From the NCBI GenBank assembly GCA_020629315.1, contig JAHDDO010000004.1, forward strand, positions 48,383 through 112,382: DNA of 64,000 bases. The letters are read 5' to 3'. Positions 40,764 through 50,330 of the stretch are shown in pieces. The notes beneath the pieces were generated by a model. It was not told the DNA's origin and made no database searches. It saw only the letters and a program-made list of their open reading frames with translations. This DNA is from Saprospiraceae bacterium. Lineage in GTDB: Bacteria; Bacteroidota; Bacteroidia; Chitinophagales; Saprospiraceae. Every line of letters begins with the position of its first letter. The stretch's first letter is position 1. The translations under genes were made by a program, and so were the position numbers.

Positions 40764-43400
40764 TTAAGATCCTGGTTCTAACTGTTGTTCCAGGATCTTT
40801 TTTATTTCAGCTAATTTCATCATACAGTCAAGAGGCGTCATTGCATTGATATCTATACGTATCAATTCATCCATAACAGCTTGTTGGTCAGGATCCAGTG
40901 ATTCGAAAATATTAATCTCAAAATTGGTTTTATCCGGGATTATATCAAATACATCTTGTCCGTCTTCCTTTTTTCTAAGTCCATTATCTTCTAAGGTATT
41001 TAGGATCTGATAAGCTCTTTTTATGATACTTTGTGGCATTCCGGCCATTTTGGCTACATGAATTCCAAAACTGTGCTCGCTACCACCTGCCGTTAATTTC
41101 CGAAGAAATACCACCTGATTCTTTAGTTCTTTAGTACTAATGTGATAGTTTTTAATACGTTCGAATCGATTAGCTAATTCATTCAATTCATGATAATGGG
41201 TAGCAAAAAGAGTTTTGGGTTTAGCTTTTTTATTTTCATGCAGAAATTCGGCAATGGACCACGCGATCGAAATGCCATCATACGTACTTGTTCCTCGACC
41301 AATTTCATCAAGTAAGATTAAACTTCTATCGCAAATGTTATTCATGATACTTGAAGTCTCATTCATTTCAACCATGAATGTAGATTCACCACTAGATATG
41401 TTATCCGAGGCTCCGACTCGGGTAAATATCTTTTCTAAAATGCCAATTTTAGCAGCTGTAGCAGGGACATAGCATCCCATTTGCGCCATTATGCATATTA
41501 AGGCAGTTTGCCTGAGAACTGCTGACTTACCTGACATATTAGGACCAGTGATCATTATAATTTGTTGGTCTTTATCATCAAGCAAAATATCATTAGCAAT
41601 ATATGCATTTCGATGTTCAAGCTGCATTTCAATAACTGGATGTCGAGCTCCTTTTATGTCAATGACCTTAGAGTCATCAATTTGAGGTTTGTGGTAGTCG
41701 TTTTGAATGGATATTTGAGCAAAGTTTGATAAGCAATCTAACCTTGCTAATAGCTTAGCATTTCCTAGTAGTGGATTTACAAAGCCTTGCGAGAAAGAGA
41801 GCACTTCTTCATAAAGTTCATGTTCTAATTTCTCTATTTCACCTTGGGCGTTTAAGATTTTTTCCTCTACTGATTTTAATTCATCTGAGATGTATCTTTC
41901 TGAACCTGTTAAGGTCTGTTTCCGAATCCAAGTATCGGGTACTAGTCCTTGATTTTTATACTTATTTGTCACTTCCAGGTAGTAACCAAAAACATTATTA
42001 AAACCAATCTTCAAATTGCTAATACCGGTTGCCTTTATTTCGCGTTGTTGGATGTCTAAAAGGATTGACTTACTGTCATCCACCAATGATCGCCATTCTT
42101 TTAACTGTTCATTATACTCACTGGATATTACTTGTCCTTTATTAAAATTTACGGGTGGTTCATCTACAAGCGCCTCTTTAATTCTTGCAGTGAAGGCTTC
42201 ACAAGCCATAAATTGATTTGAGAGGTCTTCAAGTTCTGAGTTGCCACAAGATTTGATTTTCGTTAATAGTTCATTGGCTAACTCAATGGATCTAGCTAAG
42301 GCATGTAATTCTTTAGGATTAATTCTAGCAACGGATAGCTTGGCAGCATACCTTTCTAAATCGCCTAATTTGACTAAAAGATCTCTTATATCGTCTCTGA
42401 ATAGATCATTTTCTATCAAGAAAGCTACTATGTTTAGTCGCTTTTCAATGGCTTTAGCATCCACTAAAGGCATTAAAACCCATCGCTTTAACATCCTTGC
42501 TCCCATGGCGGATTGGGTCTGATCCAAAATGTGGATTAATGATTTACCTCCATTATGTTGTGTGGTAACAAGTTCTAAGTTTCTAATTGTAAATTGATCA
42601 AGCCAAACAAAGGATTCATTTTGAATTCGTTGAATGTTTTGAATATGGGATAAATTGCTTTGTTGATTGGCACTTAAGTAATGAATAATAGCGCCTGCTG
42701 CGGTTTGCCCTGCTTGTAAGGTATCTATACCGAACCCTTTAAAGTTACTGACCCCAAAATGATCTTTAAGTTTATTGACCGCATAATCACCACTAAATAT
42801 CCATTCATCCAGCATAAAGGGATGAATGTCATCATGCAGAAACGTAGCAATGGCTTCTTTTACCTCTCTGGAATAGATCAACTCAGAAGGATTGTACGTT
42901 TGAATTAGTTTTTGAATCAACGCTTCTGGACCGGCGGCTGTGTAAAACTCTCCAGTTGAAATATCTATAAAGGCTATACCGTAATGATCCTTTTTATCTT
43001 GATGAACCGCAGCGAGAAAATTATTTGTTTTATGATCTAGAATCGTTTCGTTGTAAGTGATGCCTGGCGTCACTACATCAGTTACCCCTCTTTTGACTAT
43101 TTTCTTTTCTTTAGAGGGCTTTTCTAATTGCTCGCAGATGGCTACTCTAAATCCAGCTTTAACCAATTTAGGTAGATACAAATCAAGGGAATGATATGGG
43201 AAACCGGCTAATTCAATATCGTTTCCACCATTATTTCGACTAGTAAGAACGATGCCTAAGGCATTAGAACATTTTATGGCATCCTCTCCAAAGGTTTCAT
43301 AAAAGTCGCCAACCCTGAAAAGGAGTAAGGCATCAGGGTGTTCAGATTTTACCTGAAAGTATTGTTGCATTAAGGGGGTAACCTTCTTTGACTTAGCCAT
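40764..43400 (-). CDS. mutS: DNA mismatch repair protein MutS
   Basis: An 878-residue mismatch-recognition ATPase. Domain I carries the mismatch-binding GDFYETFGEDA motif (Phe-x-Glu), followed by connector, core/lever and clamp domains. The ATPase has the Walker A GPNMSGKS motif (about 617-624), DEIGRGTS Walker B/signature and the ATHYHEL switch. Length and motifs are complete. Its last codons contain a terminator for the opposite gene. Monocistronic as far as visible. Confidence 0.97.
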   Translation of the reverse strand: MAKSKKVTPLMQQYFQVKSEHPDALLLFRVGDFYETFGEDAIKCSNALGIVLTSRNNGGNDIELAGFPYHSLDLYLPKLVKAGFRVAICEQLEKPSKEKKIVKRGVTDVVTPGITYNETILDHKTNNFLAAVHQDKKDHYGIAFIDISTGEFYTAAGPEALIQKLIQTYNPSELIYSREVKEAIATFLHDDIHPFMLDEWIFSGDYAVNKLKDHFGVSNFKGFGIDTLQAGQTAAGAIIHYLSANQQSNLSHIQNIQRIQNESFVWLDQFTIRNLELVTTQHNGGKSLIHILDQTQSAMGARMLKRWVLMPLVDAKAIEKRLNIVAFLIENDLFRDDIRDLLVKLGDLERYAAKLSVARINPKELHALARSIELANELLTKIKSCGNSELEDLSNQFMACEAFTARIKEALVDEPPVNFNKGQVISSEYNEQLKEWRSLVDDSKSILLDIQQREIKATGISNLKIGFNNVFGYYLEVTNKYKNQGLVPDTWIRKQTLTGSERYISDELKSVEEKILNAQGEIEKLEHELYEEVLSFSQGFVNPLLGNAKLLARLDCLSNFAQISIQNDYHKPQIDDSKVIDIKGARHPVIEMQLEHRNAYIANDILLDDKDQQIIMITGPNMSGKSAVLRQTALICIMAQMGCYVPATAAKIGILEKIFTRVGASDNISSGESTFMVEMNETSSIMNNICDRSLILLDEIGRGTSTYDGISIAWSIAEFLHENKKAKPKTLFATHYHELNELANRFERIKNYHISTKELKNQVVFLRKLTAGGSEHSFGIHVAKMAGMPQSIIKRAYQILNTLEDNGLRKKEDGQDVFDIIPDKTNFEINIFESLDPDQQAVMDELIRIDINAMTPLDCMMKLAEIKKILEQQLEPGS
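40766..40803 (+). terminator. Terminator for the 36913 gene, inside the 3' end of mutS
   Basis: AAGATCCTGG (40766-40775) pairs perfectly with CCAGGATCTT (40790-40799) around 14 bases and is followed by T residues to 40803. The stem encodes the last residues of mutS on the other strand. Read on the minus strand, a T-rich tract follows the mutS stop, so it may work in both directions. Confidence 0.8.
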
Positions 43401-43481
43401 CTATTTCAATCTCAAGTATGAACTTATAAAAATACTATATAATGTGTGGCTTGAATGTTTAGTGATGTAAGATTTTAATTC

Positions 43482-43515
43482 TTGGCATTTTTATGGAAAT
43501 ATTTTTCTATTTTTG
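43482..43515 (+). promoter_or_regulatory. Promoter of rpsP
   Basis: TTG (43482-43484), 23 bases, TATTTTTG (43508-43515). Predicted transcription start is near 43521, exactly at the base of the leader hairpin. Confidence 0.65.
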
Positions 43516-43520
43516 CGGCG

Positions 43521-43565
43521 TTAAAATCCTGATGCTTGTTGACAAGGTAGTCAGGTATGGTTTAA
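43521..43565 (+). promoter_or_regulatory. Three-helix leader hairpin upstream of rpsP
   Basis: Three nested helices stack: TTAAA/TTTAA (43521-43525 with 43561-43565), CCTGA/TCAGG (43528-43532 with 43551-43555) and CTTG/CAAG (43535-43538 with 43543-43546). The structure would form at the 5' end of the rpsP mRNA, 18 bases before the ATG. It may be an autogenous ribosomal-protein leader or a stabilising 5' hairpin. Confidence 0.5.
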
Positions 43566-43583
43566 CCCAAGTAAATTTTAATT

Positions 43584-44066
43584 ATGCCTGTAAAAATCAG
43601 ATTGGCCCGAAGAGGCCGTAAAAAACAACCTTTTTACCATGTGGTAATTGCTGATTCTAGAGCACCACGAGATGGTAAATTCATTGAAAAGATTGGTACT
43701 TATAACCCGATGACAAGCCCTGCAACGATCGAAATTGATCGAGATAAGGCATTTGATTGGTTAAAAAAAGGTGCCCAACCTACAGACACCGTACGTGCAA
43801 TGTTACGTTTTAAAGGTGTATATTACAGAAAACACCTAATGAGAGGTGTAGCCAAAGGCGCTCTTACAGAAGAGAAAGCAATGGAGATGTATAAGGACTG
43901 GGTAGATGCTAAGGAAGCAAAGATTGCTGCAAGATTTGAGGAATCTAAGCAAAAGAAAGAAGAATATTACAAGCAACTATCCGGCGCGATTAAAAAAGCT
44001 GCCCCTGCAGCTAATACAGAAGCTTCACAGGAAGCTTTTAGAGAAAATTCAGGGGAAGAAGAATAA
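43584..44066 (+). CDS. rpsP: 30S ribosomal protein S16
   Basis: A 160-residue S16. Residues 1-80 are the conserved ribosomal fold ([33 protein letters not shown] region). The C-terminal half is a charged, helical and Ala/Glu-rich extension typical of Bacteroidota S16, nearly doubling the length of the E. coli protein (82 residues). S16 aids early 30S assembly. In many bacteria rpsP is followed by rimM and trmD; here it is followed by a conserved gene of unknown function instead. Confidence 0.97.
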   Translation: MPVKIRLARRGRKKQPFYHVVIADSRAPRDGKFIEKIGTYNPMTSPATIEIDRDKAFDWLKKGAQPTDTVRAMLRFKGVYYRKHLMRGVAKGALTEEKAMEMYKDWVDAKEAKIAARFEESKQKKEEYYKQLSGAIKKAAPAANTEASQEAFRENSGEEE

Positions 44067-44109
44067 GAGTACAATACAGGGCATAGTCCCTTCTTGTTAA
44101 ATGTATATA

Positions 44110-44145
44110 GAAACCTGGCCAGGCTTAATTGTCTAGCCGGGTTTC
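44110..44145 (+). terminator. Possible weak terminator or RNA hairpin after rpsP
   Basis: GAAACCTGGC (44110-44119) pairs with GCCGGGTTTC (44136-44145) over ten positions with one wobble. No clear T-run follows, so termination may be partial and the next gene partly co-transcribed. Confidence 0.45.
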
Positions 44146-44173
44146 ATATTATTAAGGCTAAAGACCTAACATT

Positions 44174-45559
44174 ATGGAAGCATTACACGAAAATTATCAA
44201 AATCACCTAGATTCTATTGGAAAAGCAGTTCAGGACTCTGAGCTTTTGAACGCATATCTTGAAGAAGAAGGAGAAGAGGAATACAAAGCCCTCATTAAAG
44301 CGTTTGAGCCGGCTATTCACCAATTGTATGAAACAGTGGTAACCAATCACCCACTTCAAATAATAGCTTTAGAAAAGGCTATCTGTAATGATAATTTTGA
44401 AGGTTTATACTTACCACGTGTTCTTGGTTATTCTGTATTGAGAGGTCAGATTGACGAAACAAGCATCAAATATGCTAGACCCCAACAGCATTTTAAAGAT
44501 ATTTTACTCTATATAAGTGAGTCGTCAAACTTTGATCAAATCCAATTGCGTATTGGTCAAGCTATTCAAATAGGCTTTGCTTTAAGTAGTGATATTTGGA
44601 TTACAAACCTTGTGGAAAGTGTAAGGAATAAAAGAGTAAAAACCTTTTTGCATAATCAAAAACTCCATCGATTTAGAGATCTAAAACAACGATGGACAGG
44701 TCTTGTAAAGTACAGAAGACAATTTGCTAGTCTTAATTATTATACAGCAGATTTTCCAAAGGACGCTACTGAGCTTAAGGTAGAATTTGATCTTTTGAAG
44801 CACTTCATCCTATACAGGTATGATAAGAACTTGAATAATGCCACATTGGTCCCATATGCTACTCAAATGATGGACAATGAGGTTTTTCATTCGCAACGAG
44901 AAATGGTGGAATTGTTGATCATCTTTGGTCTTTACATTGAACTAGATGAGAAAGGCAAGGAGGCATTTGCCAAAGCGTATAAAAACTTGAATGAACAGTT
45001 TGAGGACTTTGCATCCGTTTATTTCAATGTATTACGAGCTCATTGGGAAGAGCAGCTTGAAATCGATTCAAGTGCGGAAAAGCGATTATCGGCTTTAGTT
45101 AGCAGAGGGGTAAATGAACAAATCGATGAATACTATAACTTGATTGATGTCATTCATGGTAAAGGCTACGTTCATGAAGATGCTATTGATGAGGTTAATA
45201 AATATTATTATCAGCACGAAGGTAGATCTGATGAAAACTTCTGCGTACGGAGTACTATCATGTCTTATCTCAGAATGTTTCTTAATAATTTGGACGAGCA
45301 GTCTTACACTGACTTTTTTGAGATTTTCAAGATCATTACCCTGTATATAAATACATTTAGTAATCAACGATTTAATCAAGACATTAAGGACCTTAGTGTT
45401 AAGTATGTCAAGCGATTATTAAAAGTATACACAGACAAAAGAGGTAAAGATTACCAAGACATTAAAAAATTCGTCAGAGCTACGTTCTTAGACCTTGGGT
45501 TTATGAAAGAAAAAGAATTGACTGAATTCTTTAAAACAAAACGTAAGAAAAAAGCCTAA
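44174..45559 (+). CDS. Conserved hypothetical protein
   Basis: A 461-residue soluble protein, highly helical by composition, with a lysine-rich C-terminus (FFKTKRKKKA) and no signal peptide or membrane segment. I do not recognise a named domain. Aromatic- and leucine-rich helices (HFILYRYDKNLNN, EMVELLIIFGLYIELDE) suggest a helical-repeat scaffold. It is followed eight bases later by the EI24-like membrane protein gene, so the two may work together at the membrane. Confidence 0.8.
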   Translation: MEALHENYQNHLDSIGKAVQDSELLNAYLEEEGEEEYKALIKAFEPAIHQLYETVVTNHPLQIIALEKAICNDNFEGLYLPRVLGYSVLRGQIDETSIKYARPQQHFKDILLYISESSNFDQIQLRIGQAIQIGFALSSDIWITNLVESVRNKRVKTFLHNQKLHRFRDLKQRWTGLVKYRRQFASLNYYTADFPKDATELKVEFDLLKHFILYRYDKNLNNATLVPYATQMMDNEVFHSQREMVELLIIFGLYIELDEKGKEAFAKAYKNLNEQFEDFASVYFNVLRAHWEEQLEIDSSAEKRLSALVSRGVNEQIDEYYNLIDVIHGKGYVHEDAIDEVNKYYYQHEGRSDENFCVRSTIMSYLRMFLNNLDEQSYTDFFEIFKIITLYINTFSNQRFNQDIKDLSVKYVKRLLKVYTDKRGKDYQDIKKFVRATFLDLGFMKEKELTEFFKTKRKKKA

Positions 45560-45567
45560 CTCATCAC

Positions 45568-46314
45568 ATGATCCATGAGTTCATACTTGGACTAACAGCT
45601 TATCTTAAGGCACCAAGAGGTATTGTAACATATCGTCTCTGGCCACAAGTTTTAATTAGTGGCCTAATCAGTTTGACATTATACAGTCTTTTAATTTTTG
45701 TATTCTGGAATAAATCAGATCTAGTAGGGGCATGGCTCATCGATTTTTACCCATTTGAGTGGGGTAAGTCTGCGATAGAAAAGGCGGTTAATTGGATTAC
45801 TTTTTTGTCCGCTTTCATCATCTTTAGTTTGGTGTATAAGTATATTATATTGGTGGTTCTGTCACCTATAATGAGTGTTGTTTCAGAGAAAATAGAACGT
45901 CATCATCATCCGGATATTAGCTTCAAGCAAAATGTTGTTGGATTTATAAACAGTATAATTCGAGGCCTCCGTTTATCGCTGCGCAATATTATTAAAGAGC
46001 TTTTATACACCCTTTTATTGATGATTGGCGGTTGGATAATTCCCGGAGCTGCCATCATTACAACTCCGCTTATTTTTCTTATTCAAGCCTATTATGTTGG
46101 AGCGGCAAACATCGATTATTTCCTAGAGCGACATACGGGTGTATCAGGGTCGGTAGCATTTACAAAGCAACATAAAGGATTGGCTATGGGCAATGGTACT
46201 GTCTTCCTCTTGATTTTACTCATCCCTATACTAGGTGCATTGTTTGCACCTATCTTGGGCACCATTGCTTCTAGTAGAGAGGTAGATCGCATAGTCCACA
46301 CACCAGGCAGGTAA
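45568..46314 (+). CDS. EI24/CysZ-like integral membrane protein
   Basis: A 248-residue protein with about five or six hydrophobic segments and the pattern of the EI24/CysZ superfamily (PRGIVTYRLWP near the start, SPIMSVVSEKIE after TM2, a GAANIDYFLERH region, and a conserved C-terminal APILGTIAS). CysZ itself is a sulfate channel, but most Bacteroidota members are uncharacterised. Starts eight bases after the 44174 gene. Confidence 0.78.
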   Translation: MIHEFILGLTAYLKAPRGIVTYRLWPQVLISGLISLTLYSLLIFVFWNKSDLVGAWLIDFYPFEWGKSAIEKAVNWITFLSAFIIFSLVYKYIILVVLSPIMSVVSEKIERHHHPDISFKQNVVGFINSIIRGLRLSLRNIIKELLYTLLLMIGGWIIPGAAIITTPLIFLIQAYYVGAANIDYFLERHTGVSGSVAFTKQHKGLAMGNGTVFLLILLIPILGALFAPILGTIASSREVDRIVHTPGR

Positions 46315-46325
46315 CAACAAACACC

Positions 46326-49300
46326 TTACAATTTTACAAATCGTTTAAGGACTGCTTTTTCGTTTGTTGATTCTAATCGAATGAAATAGGAACCACTTGG
46401 AAGAGTCAGAGTATGTAAGCTTATATCGGACACGCTATACTCGATCGGAAGGTAATATTGTTTGCCTTCCATATCAAATACAGACACACGGGTTATTTTT
46501 TCAACATTAGTAAGATATATTTTGTCTGAACTAGGATTTGGATATAGTCCAATGTCCTTCAAAGGCTGTTGTTCATTGGAAATAATTAATTGGACTTCAA
46601 AGAGGGTATCGATTTGACATTCATTATGATCTCTGATCGAGGCAGAATAGAAACCAGGGCTTAAATTTGTAAACTGATTATTTGATGTAAATTGTGTTGC
46701 ATCATCCCATTTAAATCTATATGGCTCCTCACCTCCAAATGGAAAGATGGCCACGATTCCATCATTAGCTGAACTACTATTATTGATAGTAGCTTCTATA
46801 TAAAATGAATCAGGACTGCTTATATAAATTGGATCCGTTACGGTTTGACAAAAATTTTCATCCGTAATGATGGCCATATATTCTCCGTTTGCTAATCCTT
46901 CAATCATAGATCCATTATCACCATGGAACCATGTATATGTATAGCTTCCAGATCCTCCGGATACCTCCAATGATATGGTTCCTGCTTCCTCTCCATAACA
47001 TTGGTTTTCTTGTTTTAAAATTTGATCAATATTGATCGGTTCAGGCTGCATAATACTAACACTAGTTACGCCTGTACATCCTTTACTATCTGTGATGGTT
47101 ACCATATGTTCCCCTGCAAATAATCCAGTTTCATTGAAGGATAGCGTATTTCTAACGGCTACTTTCCCAAAGTCCCAATTAATCTGAACAGGTAGCTCTG
47201 CTGTATCAATTTGAATATTGGCAATAGCCGTACTATCGCCAAAGCAAACCAAGGGTGTTAGAACACTGCCCATAACATCTAAGTGTATGCCTTCTGATTG
47301 GATTTGGATGTTTTGAATGTCCTGTTTGCAACCTAATGCATCTACTACAGTGACGGCATATTGACCGGGTGATAAGGTGTCAATTTGATTTGTATTTATA
47401 AAACTAGTATCGCTCCATAAATACAAATAGTCACCATTACCACCCGTCGTAGATATTTGAATTTTACCGTCATTGCTACCATCACAACTAGCTGCTGAAA
47501 TCGTATCAATGGATATTATAAGAGGATCAGGTTCTTCTATAAGAAAACCACCCTGTGTTATCGAGCAGCCATTAATATCAGAAACAGTTAATGAATAGAA
47601 CCCTGCTTCAAGATTAGAAATATCATCGGTTAATTCGCCATTGTTCCAAATAAATGAGTAGGGTGGAGAACCACCTATAGTGGATATCTGAATGCTGCCA
47701 TCCTGCTCTCCAAAACATAAATTATTCTCAATATTATCAACAAGTATTTCTAGTTTTTTCGGAGCAGGCATTTCGATGTCTTCTATAACTTGTTGGCAAC
47801 CTCCATTATCCGTTATGGTAACGTTATATAGACCCTTAGCTATACTTTCAAGTATTGGCCCACTATGCCCGGTAGACCATTCATAGTGTATAGGCTCTTC
47901 TCCGCCAGTTGCTTGTACTTCAATCCATCCATCTGCATCACCATGGCACAAAATAGGCTCGATCCATTTAATGCCGGCATTTAGATTAGAACTTGCATTT
48001 AGGTCGAATGGCTCAGTAATGAGCTGGCACCCCATTGCATCTGTAATGGTAAGACTATAAAAACCGCTTTCTAAACTATCTATTGTGTTCCCTTCTTGTT
48101 GATTACTCCATTCGTAATGATAGGGTTGCGTTCCGTTTCCAGCTAGTACACCAATCTTGCCGTCTTGACTGCCTAAACAGCTGGGCAAATCAAAGGCACT
48201 GAGTGTAAATTGGATAGAACTTTCGAATCCTACTCCTATGCTATCCAGAATCATTAAACAACCTGCTGCATCATTGATTTCAAGGGAATAAAATCCGGCT
48301 TGTATGTTTTGCAATAACGAATCCTGAGACTCATTGCTCCAAGTAAATGAATACGGACCTGTTCCCTGATCTATAACTACCGTAATGCTCCCATCTGCTG
48401 CGCCGAGACAACTCTCGTCAACTATACCGGAAATACTAGCTATAATAGGAAGGTCACCTTCATCATCTTCCATGCCGTTACAATTTTCATCAATCAGGTT
48501 GCACTTAATTTCAGGCATTTCTGGGTTTATATTGCCATCGTTATCATTGCAATCACCAGCAATTTCGACGTGATTGGGTATTGGATTGCTGGAACAGATA
48601 ATTACATTGTCTTCAGGATCCCCGAATCCATCATTATCGGAATCTTTATAATATGCTATACCATCGCCTAAGGGCCGAAGACCCATCATGCTAATTTCAT
48701 CAAGCGCAATATCACCAAAATTATTTTCACCTGTGCTCGCTACAAAACGTAGTCTGATGAGTGTCCCGTCGTAAGCAGATAAATCGAGATATTCAAAATT
48801 CCAAGATCTATTTTGAGCACCATTTCTCATCCAGATAGTTGACCATTCAGAAGCAGATTCTTCTAATATCTCCAAACGCAATTCACTAACACCTATTCCA
48901 TTCATGTGGTAGTTAAAGCTTAAATCACAAGATTGGTTTGTAGATTCTACAGCCAAGCAAGAGGAGGAAAGAATAGCTTCTTTTGCAACGCCACAAATTT
49001 CTGTTTGATTTTCCAAATAGATATAATGGCCAAAGTTATGGATTCCTATGTCTGGACCAGTAAATAATGTAGGCGTTGAGCCGGCTTGTACTTTCCAATC
49101 CAAATCATCAAACGCTACATTGAACCAACTACCTTCCAGTTCGCAATTGGATTGACAATCATTATCGCATACGATCTCATTATCAAAGGAACGTCTATCC
49201 TGAGGGGGCGAACACTTCGTTCTAATTTCATACGGACAGGAGAATGGAGAAGGTTGATTTAAACAAACCCCATTTATATAAAAATCATATTCAGTATCTG

Positions 49301-50324
49301 GTATTAAATCAACAATAGTATAGGAACTGCTATCACAAGAAACAAACTCTGAGGTTCCTGTTAATGGGTCAAAGCCCATAGGGCCATATGAAAAACGAAT
49401 GTCTTCACAGTTAGGATTGTCAAAGACAAATTGGACTTCACGGTCGCTAACTTTTGCAATGCTTTTAATGCCAGGCACCTCACAGGCTTGTTGATTAAAC
49501 TCAAAAGAAACATGTTTTATCAGCCCTTCATCTCCTTTGGCTCTATCGCATATGTGGAGGTGCCATATCCCCGTAGGACTTTGTCCTTGATATAGGCTAT
49601 TAATAGGATTTTCTGGCAAGTATGAGCCTATTAGTTTCCCATCAAATTCTTGTAAACCTTCACAAGCCAGGTCTGAAAAAGAGACGGTTCTTTCGCAGTT
49701 ATCATCTGATGGATCTCCAAAATTTCGAGCATAGAGTCCTTTGTGGACCGACAAATCAATCCATTGGTCATCAGGACTTTGTAATTGGATCAAGAGATCT
49801 GGTGGCCAAGGATGATCTATAATAAATGAAATATTTGTAAGAAATAAATCGTCACCTAATCTACGGTCTTCGTAGCCTTCGACATTAACTCGAAAAACCT
49901 CCATAGAAGGACAGTTGTTGTCTTTTAACTCCAAAGACAACTCACAATTCCCTGTACTCTCAATATCGGTGGCAAAAAAGTAGGGGCCGTTCCAAGTACT
50001 TGTTCCCATTGGACACTGACTTCTTATATTGAATGAATAATCAAGGCCTTGTTCTAATCCAGTATAGATATGTTCGCTAAAGGGAATATCGCTGACTGTA
50101 GGATTACCAGAAAAACTTTCTCCTTTTTTTATCAATTCAATTTCCCAGAAGTCAACTAAATTTCCGTTACTGACAAACCAATCGATATGAGCACTGGAAG
50201 AATTTAGTGGTTCAATGTCATTTACAACAGGTTGCGGGCAATCCTGTGCAAAAGCAACTTGCATTTGCAGAATACATAGTAAGACCAATAAGAGGGTCTT
50301 GATATGTAATTCCATTTTCGGCAT
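46326..50324 (-). CDS. T9SS-secreted multidomain surface protein (P-domain, MAM-like, MopE-like, eight SprB repeats)
   Basis: A 1332-residue secreted protein. Signal peptide (to about 26; ATG 50315 is an alternative start), fibronectin-III-like module (about 30-115), a proprotein-convertase P-domain-like module (about 125-275), a second Fn3-like module (about 285-370), a MAM/jelly-roll-like module (about 390-550), a MopE-like calcium motif (about 558-625, DSDNDGFGD...DCNDNDGNINPE), eight SprB repeats (about 630-1235) and a type A T9SS sorting domain (about 1256-1332). The start lies six bases after the leuS stop, on the same strand. Probably an adhesin or surface-layer component. Confidence 0.88.
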   Translation of the reverse strand: MPKMELHIKTLLLVLLCILQMQVAFAQDCPQPVVNDIEPLNSSSAHIDWFVSNGNLVDFWEIELIKKGESFSGNPTVSDIPFSEHIYTGLEQGLDYSFNIRSQCPMGTSTWNGPYFFATDIESTGNCELSLELKDNNCPSMEVFRVNVEGYEDRRLGDDLFLTNISFIIDHPWPPDLLIQLQSPDDQWIDLSVHKGLYARNFGDPSDDNCERTVSFSDLACEGLQEFDGKLIGSYLPENPINSLYQGQSPTGIWHLHICDRAKGDEGLIKHVSFEFNQQACEVPGIKSIAKVSDREVQFVFDNPNCEDIRFSYGPMGFDPLTGTSEFVSCDSSSYTIVDLIPDTEYDFYINGVCLNQPSPFSCPYEIRTKCSPPQDRRSFDNEIVCDNDCQSNCELEGSWFNVAFDDLDWKVQAGSTPTLFTGPDIGIHNFGHYIYLENQTEICGVAKEAILSSSCLAVESTNQSCDLSFNYHMNGIGVSELRLEILEESASEWSTIWMRNGAQNRSWNFEYLDLSAYDGTLIRLRFVASTGENNFGDIALDEISMMGLRPLGDGIAYYKDSDNDGFGDPEDNVIICSSNPIPNHVEIAGDCNDNDGNINPEMPEIKCNLIDENCNGMEDDEGDLPIIASISGIVDESCLGAADGSITVVIDQGTGPYSFTWSNESQDSLLQNIQAGFYSLEINDAAGCLMILDSIGVGFESSIQFTLSAFDLPSCLGSQDGKIGVLAGNGTQPYHYEWSNQQEGNTIDSLESGFYSLTITDAMGCQLITEPFDLNASSNLNAGIKWIEPILCHGDADGWIEVQATGGEEPIHYEWSTGHSGPILESIAKGLYNVTITDNGGCQQVIEDIEMPAPKKLEILVDNIENNLCFGEQDGSIQISTIGGSPPYSFIWNNGELTDDISNLEAGFYSLTVSDINGCSITQGGFLIEEPDPLIISIDTISAASCDGSNDGKIQISTTGGNGDYLYLWSDTSFINTNQIDTLSPGQYAVTVVDALGCKQDIQNIQIQSEGIHLDVMGSVLTPLVCFGDSTAIANIQIDTAELPVQINWDFGKVAVRNTLSFNETGLFAGEHMVTITDSKGCTGVTSVSIMQPEPINIDQILKQENQCYGEEAGTISLEVSGGSGSYTYTWFHGDNGSMIEGLANGEYMAIITDENFCQTVTDPIYISSPDSFYIEATINNSSSANDGIVAIFPFGGEEPYRFKWDDATQFTSNNQFTNLSPGFYSASIRDHNECQIDTLFEVQLIISNEQQPLKDIGLYPNPSSDKIYLTNVEKITRVSVFDMEGKQYYLPIEYSVSDISLHTLTLPSGSYFIRLESTNEKAVLKRFVKL

Positions 50325-50330
50325 AGTGTA

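Noticed and set aside
42241-42522. Frames of 60-93 codons on the strand opposite mutS
   Set aside because: They mirror mutS codon structure, lack family features and are antisense shadows.
36913-50324. SprB and Ig-like repeats as a CRISPR or DNA tandem-repeat array
   Set aside because: The repetition is at the protein domain level with diverged DNA; no regular direct repeats with spacers are present.
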